From Chloroflexota bacterium (GTDB lineage Bacteria > Chloroflexota > Dehalococcoidia > SAR202 > UBA11138), in assembly GCA_022566975.1 (NCBI GenBank), contig JADFHV010000074.1, forward strand, positions 1-8,854: a stretch of 8,854 nucleotides of DNA, given 5' to 3'. The notes beneath the pieces were generated by a model. That model did not search any database. It was given only the letters and a program-made list of their open reading frames with translations, and was not told the origin of the DNA. Position 1 is the stretch's first letter. The number at the start of each line of letters is the position of its first letter. Shown in pieces: positions 6,111-8,854 of the stretch. The position numbers were made by a program, and so were the translations under genes.

Positions 6111-6139
6111 TTGTGCTGCGTGGCACACGACTGTACCGT
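6111..6139 (+). promoter_or_regulatory. Weak sigma70-like promoter candidate for the enolase-superfamily gene
   Basis: TTGTGC (6111-6116) and TACCGT (6134-6139) are separated by 17 bases and lie 35 bases before the start codon. Each hexamer matches the consensus at only three positions, so this is a guess based on position. The rest of the 213-base divergent gap shows no operator-like symmetry that I can support. Confidence 0.25.
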
Positions 6140-6173
6140 ATGCCTCGCATAGGGCAAAGCCGGGAGGCGAGCG

Positions 6174-7331
6174 ATGAAGATTACCAAGATAAAGAGCTTC
6201 AATATAGGCGACGACGACCGGCGCTACCATATCGTCAAGGTGGAGACCGACGAGGGTATCTACGGGCTTGGCGAGGTAGGCATACGCTTTTGGGGGGCTG
6301 CAATCGAGCAGGCCCTGGGCCACCTGTCGGAGATCGTCGTCGGGCAGGACCCCTTCAGTACCGAGCGGCTATGGCAGCACATGTTCAGGGGCTCCTTTTT
6401 CCCGGCCGACAAGGTCTATTGCAGCGCCATCAGCGCCATCGACATTGCCCTCTGGGACATCAAGGGCAAGGCGCTGGGGATGCCGGTCTACAAGCTGCTT
6501 GGCGGACCCGTACGGGACAAGGTGGTCTGCTATCCCCACAACGAGGGCGCCACCACCGAGGAGCTCGTGGAGAGCTGCCGCCGTCACGTGGCGGAGGGAT
6601 GGAAGTTCGTGCGGTGGGGCCTGCCGGACGCCAGCGAGGACCACCGCGGGGGCGGAGGCCGGCTCGAGCCGGTGGAGTCCATGCGCACGTCGGAGCACCA
6701 GATGGCGCTGGTGCGCGACGCCGTTGGACCCGACATCCAGCTCTGCTTCGACGTACACACCCGTCTCGACACCGCTCACGTCATCAGCCTGTGCAAGACT
6801 CTGGAGTCCTACCGGCCCTTCTTTATCGAGGACCCGCTGCGCTCCGAGAACCCGGGCAGCTATCGAACGCTGGCCCGACACGTGTCGCTGCCCATCGCGG
6901 CGGGGGAGCAGTGGGCCGGTAAGTGGTCCTTCCGGGAGGTGATCGAGGAGGAGCTTATCAGCTACGCTCGGATCGATCTGTGCATCGTTGGGGGCCTCAC
7001 CGAGGCCCTCAAGATTACCCACTGGTGCGAGACCCACTACATCGACATCGTTCCCCACAACCCGCTGGGTCCCGTAAGCGCGGCCGCGTGCGTGGCGCTG
7101 TGCATGGCGTCGACCAACGTCGGCGTCCAGGAGATGCCGCGCCGCCCGGGGAGCTTCGCCACGGACATCTTCCCGGTCCAGATCGGCTGGGAGGACGGCT
7201 ACGCCTTCTCGCCCGACGCCCCCGGCCTGGGCGTCGACTTCGACGAGGCGGTGGCCGAGTCGCGGCGCGTTGAGCACGGCGGCTTTCCGCCGCTGCTGCG
7301 CCGACACGACGGCGCCTTCACTAACTGGTAG
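6174..7331 (+). CDS. Enolase-superfamily (mandelate racemase/MLE) enzyme, galactonate dehydratase-like
   Basis: Encodes 385 residues with the two-domain enolase-superfamily layout: a capping domain (about 1-115) and a modified TIM barrel. Metal ligands are visible as Asp193 (CFDVHT), Glu219 (FFIEDP) and Glu245 (IAAGEQ). Catalytic acid/base candidates are His195 in the same motif as Asp193 and His295 (VPHNPLGP), with Asp268 as the likely partner of His295. The His after the first metal ligand and the PHNPLGP motif are typical of the D-galactonate/D-mannonate dehydratase side of the superfamily, so dehydration of an acid sugar is the best guess; the exact sugar cannot be read. The Gly-rich insertion near 158-162 probably sits in a flexible loop. 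ATG 6174 has GGGAGG 6 bases upstream. It lies 98 bases before the thiolase-like gene, on the same strand. Confidence 0.9.
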   Translation: MKITKIKSFNIGDDDRRYHIVKVETDEGIYGLGEVGIRFWGAAIEQALGHLSEIVVGQDPFSTERLWQHMFRGSFFPADKVYCSAISAIDIALWDIKGKALGMPVYKLLGGPVRDKVVCYPHNEGATTEELVESCRRHVAEGWKFVRWGLPDASEDHRGGGGRLEPVESMRTSEHQMALVRDAVGPDIQLCFDVHTRLDTAHVISLCKTLESYRPFFIEDPLRSENPGSYRTLARHVSLPIAAGEQWAGKWSFREVIEEELISYARIDLCIVGGLTEALKITHWCETHYIDIVPHNPLGPVSAAACVALCMASTNVGVQEMPRRPGSFATDIFPVQIGWEDGYAFSPDAPGLGVDFDEAVAESRRVEHGGFPPLLRRHDGAFTNW

Positions 7332-7347
7332 CGTCGGCCACAGCCAC

Positions 7348-7374
7348 TTGCCGGGGGGCCGGTCTGGGTATATC
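7348..7374 (+). promoter_or_regulatory. Possible promoter of the thiolase-like gene
   Basis: TTGCCG (7348-7353) and TATATC (7369-7374) with a 15-base spacer lie in the 98-base gap after the dehydratase gene. The -10 matches well, while the -35 and spacing are poor. If real, the thiolase-like gene has its own transcript besides any read-through from the upstream gene. Confidence 0.35.
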
Positions 7375-7429
7375 CTGGCGGCGCTCGCCAGGCTGCGCTG
7401 TCTGGACGAGGCTTCAAGGAGGTCTTCTC

Positions 7430-8593
7430 ATGGCAAACCTTTCCAAGTCGGTCGCCATCGTCGGCGTCGACGAGTCCGACGAGATAGGCCGGATCGAGAA
7501 CAAGTCGTCGCTCCAGCACCACGCCGAGGCCGGGTACAACGCCCTGGCGGACGCGGGCTTCTCGGTGAAGGACGTCGACGGCCTGTTTACGGCCGGCTTC
7601 TCGACGCTAACGACCGGCGAATACATGGGGATAAAGCCCCGTTACACCGACTCGACGGCCGTCGGCGGCTCGTCTTTTGTCATCCACGTGGCCCACGCCA
7701 TGGCCGCCATCAATGCGGGCTACTGCGAGGTGGCGTTGATCACCCACGGGGAAGCGGGCCGCAGCGCCCGCGACCGCGCCGGGGCCAATCTCTCGGAGCC
7801 GGGGCCGCAGTTCGAGCACCCCTACGGGTTCATCGGCGCGCCTGCCCTCTACTCCGTGGCCGCCCGGCGCTACATGCACGAGTACGGTGAGGACCGCGCG
7901 CGGCAGGCGCTGGCCGAGATAGCGGTCTCGACCCGCAAGTGGGCCCTCATGAACCCCAAGGCCTACATGAAGGACCCCATGACCTTCGACGACTACCACG
8001 AGTCGCGCTGGATATCGTGGCCGTTCCATCTGTTCGACTGCTGCCTTGTGACCGACGCCGGCGGCGGCATCGTGGTAACCAGTGCCGAGCGGGCCCGCGA
8101 CGCCAAGAAGAAGCCCGTCTGGGTATTGGGCGCGGCGGAGGGCCACTCGCATGGGATGATCAGCCAGATGCCGGACCTGACCCGGACCGTAGCCAACGTT
8201 ACCGGGCCCGCAGCCATGGAGATGGCCGGTATAGCCCACGACGACATAGACCTGACGATGATCTACGACTCCTTCACCTATACCGTCTTGGTTACCCTGG
8301 AAGGACTGGGCTTCTGCGGTCCGGGCGAGTCCCCGGACTTTGTGGCAGGACAGCGGACTGCTCCCGGCGGCGACTTTGCACTTAACACCAGCGGGGGTGG
8401 GCTGTCTTACACCCACCCCGGTATGTACGGCATCTTTTTGTTGGTGGAAGCGGTGCGCCAGCTACGGGGCGAGTGCGGAGAGCGCCAGGTGAACCGCAAG
8501 GGCTCCAGCACCGAGCTCCCCCAGCTTTCCCTGGTCAACGGCACCGGCGGCTCCCTGTCGTCCACCGGAACGGTGGTGTTGGCTAACGGCTGA
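7430..8593 (+). CDS. Thiolase-fold protein lacking both catalytic cysteines (SCP-x/Ltp2-like group)
   Basis: Encodes 387 residues, the usual thiolase length. The N-terminus SVAIVGVDESD and the stretch AGYCEVALITHGEAG are typical of SCP-x-type thiolases. Where thiolases carry the nucleophilic cysteine (CxSG), this protein reads VGGSSF at 78-83. The histidine motif survives as NTSGGGLSYTHPG (319-331, His329). The second cysteine motif near the C-terminus reads VNGTGG (369-374), without cysteine. Thiolase-fold proteins without cysteines include the Ltp2-type aldolases of steroid side-chain degradation, which act with a DUF35 partner; the motif IYDSFT (278-283) and the following EGLGFCGPGE fit that wider group. 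No DUF35 gene is in the window. ATG 7430 has AAGGAGG 7 bases upstream. Canonical acetyl-CoA acetyltransferase activity is unlikely; a retro-aldol or condensing reaction on a CoA ester is inference. Confidence 0.88.
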   Translation: MANLSKSVAIVGVDESDEIGRIENKSSLQHHAEAGYNALADAGFSVKDVDGLFTAGFSTLTTGEYMGIKPRYTDSTAVGGSSFVIHVAHAMAAINAGYCEVALITHGEAGRSARDRAGANLSEPGPQFEHPYGFIGAPALYSVAARRYMHEYGEDRARQALAEIAVSTRKWALMNPKAYMKDPMTFDDYHESRWISWPFHLFDCCLVTDAGGGIVVTSAERARDAKKKPVWVLGAAEGHSHGMISQMPDLTRTVANVTGPAAMEMAGIAHDDIDLTMIYDSFTYTVLVTLEGLGFCGPGESPDFVAGQRTAPGGDFALNTSGGGLSYTHPGMYGIFLLVEAVRQLRGECGERQVNRKGSSTELPQLSLVNGTGGSLSSTGTVVLANG

Positions 8594-8618
8594 ATAAAAC
8601 CGGTCGTCCTCAGAACCC

Positions 8619-8652
8619 AACCCGGGGCCTTGAGAGGCCCCGGGTTCTTTTT
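8619..8652 (+). terminator. Rho-independent terminator of the thiolase-like gene
   Basis: AACCCGGGGCCT (8619-8630) pairs perfectly over 12 bp with AGGCCCCGGGTT (8635-8646) around the loop TGAG. The stem is followed by C and five T residues. It begins 25 bases after the stop codon. An upstream AGAACCC (8612-8618) could pair with GGGTTCT as an alternative outer stem. Confidence 0.95.
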
Positions 8653-8789
8653 ACCCTTTGAACTCCCCTGGCTTGAGCGCTCCAAAAACGATATTTTCCC
8701 TGTCGTTCTGGGCTGAATTCCCCATCCCAGAGGGAAATTCTTCGGTCGCCCCAACACGTTGGACCCCCTGCTCGGAAAATAGTCACGAT

Positions 8790-8839
8790 CCTTCGACAAG
8801 GCTCAGGACGAACGGGTTGGAAGTAGTCCGTTCGTGGTG
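8790..8839. repeat. Intergenic palindromic repeat, copy 2 (CCTTCGACA family)
   Basis: CCTTCGACA (8790-8798), CTCAGGACGAACGG (8802-8815) and, after a 12-base spacer, CCGTTCGTGGTG (8828-8839) repeat the order seen at 3774-3818. CGAACGG (8809-8815) and CCGTTCG (8828-8834) form the inverted pair. It lies in the gene-free right end (8653-8854), which otherwise shows only imperfect small inverted repeats such as GAATTCCC (8715-8722) with GGGAAATTC (8732-8740). Confidence 0.8.
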
Positions 8840-8854
8840 TCCTTGCGCGGAAGG

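Noticed and set aside
5304..6152. 282-codon plus-strand open frame spanning two minus-strand genes
   Set aside because: It runs through an intergenic hairpin and is antisense to the HExxH metallopeptidase; no protein-like motifs.
6369..7307. 312-codon minus-strand open frame under the dehydratase gene
   Set aside because: Antisense shadow without family motifs; the plus-strand frame has all enolase-superfamily ligands.
8407..8799. 130-codon minus-strand open frame through the terminator
   Set aside because: It crosses the intrinsic terminator and the end of the thiolase-like gene antisense; no supporting features.

Overview
The window is high-GC bacterial DNA with ordinary, tightly packed genes. 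The mix of products (HerA-type ATPase, enolase-superfamily dehydratase, cysteine-less thiolase-fold protein, divergent M19 dipeptidase, small zincin peptidase) and the style of the intergenic inverted repeats resemble uncultured Chloroflexota of the Dehalococcoidia/SAR202 type. That placement is inference from gene content; no marker gene in the window proves it.

Layout. At the left edge the 5' end of an unrecognised coiled-coil gene runs off the window on the minus strand. It is divergent from a plus-strand HerA/DUF87 ATPase with a 24 bp gap. Next, on the plus strand, come a hicB-hicA toxin-antitoxin pair with its own extended -10 promoter, then a roughly 407-residue conserved protein with a Gfo/Idh/MocA-like N-terminus. 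A 466 bp gene-free gap between convergent genes holds two repeat elements and several hairpins. The minus strand then carries a divergent M19 'membrane dipeptidase' and, upstream of it, a small HExxH metallopeptidase, separated by a strong hairpin. The plus strand resumes with a galactonate-dehydratase-like enolase-superfamily enzyme and a thiolase-fold protein without catalytic cysteines. A textbook intrinsic terminator ends that block, and a second copy of one intergenic repeat lies close to the right edge.

How the genes may work together. herA and hicBA are DNA-maintenance and mobile-type functions. The Gfo-like protein, M19 protein, enolase-superfamily enzyme and thiolase-fold protein look like scattered catabolic genes of an organism that scavenges sugar acids or other organic compounds. 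No single pathway can be read from the window. Two of these catabolic proteins (M19 and thiolase) have lost canonical active-site residues, so their family names probably misstate their chemistry. I found no CRISPR array, tRNA, rRNA, transposase or phage gene. I see no convincing new multi-gene system; the best leads are the altered enzymes, the Gfo-like family and the intergenic repeats.
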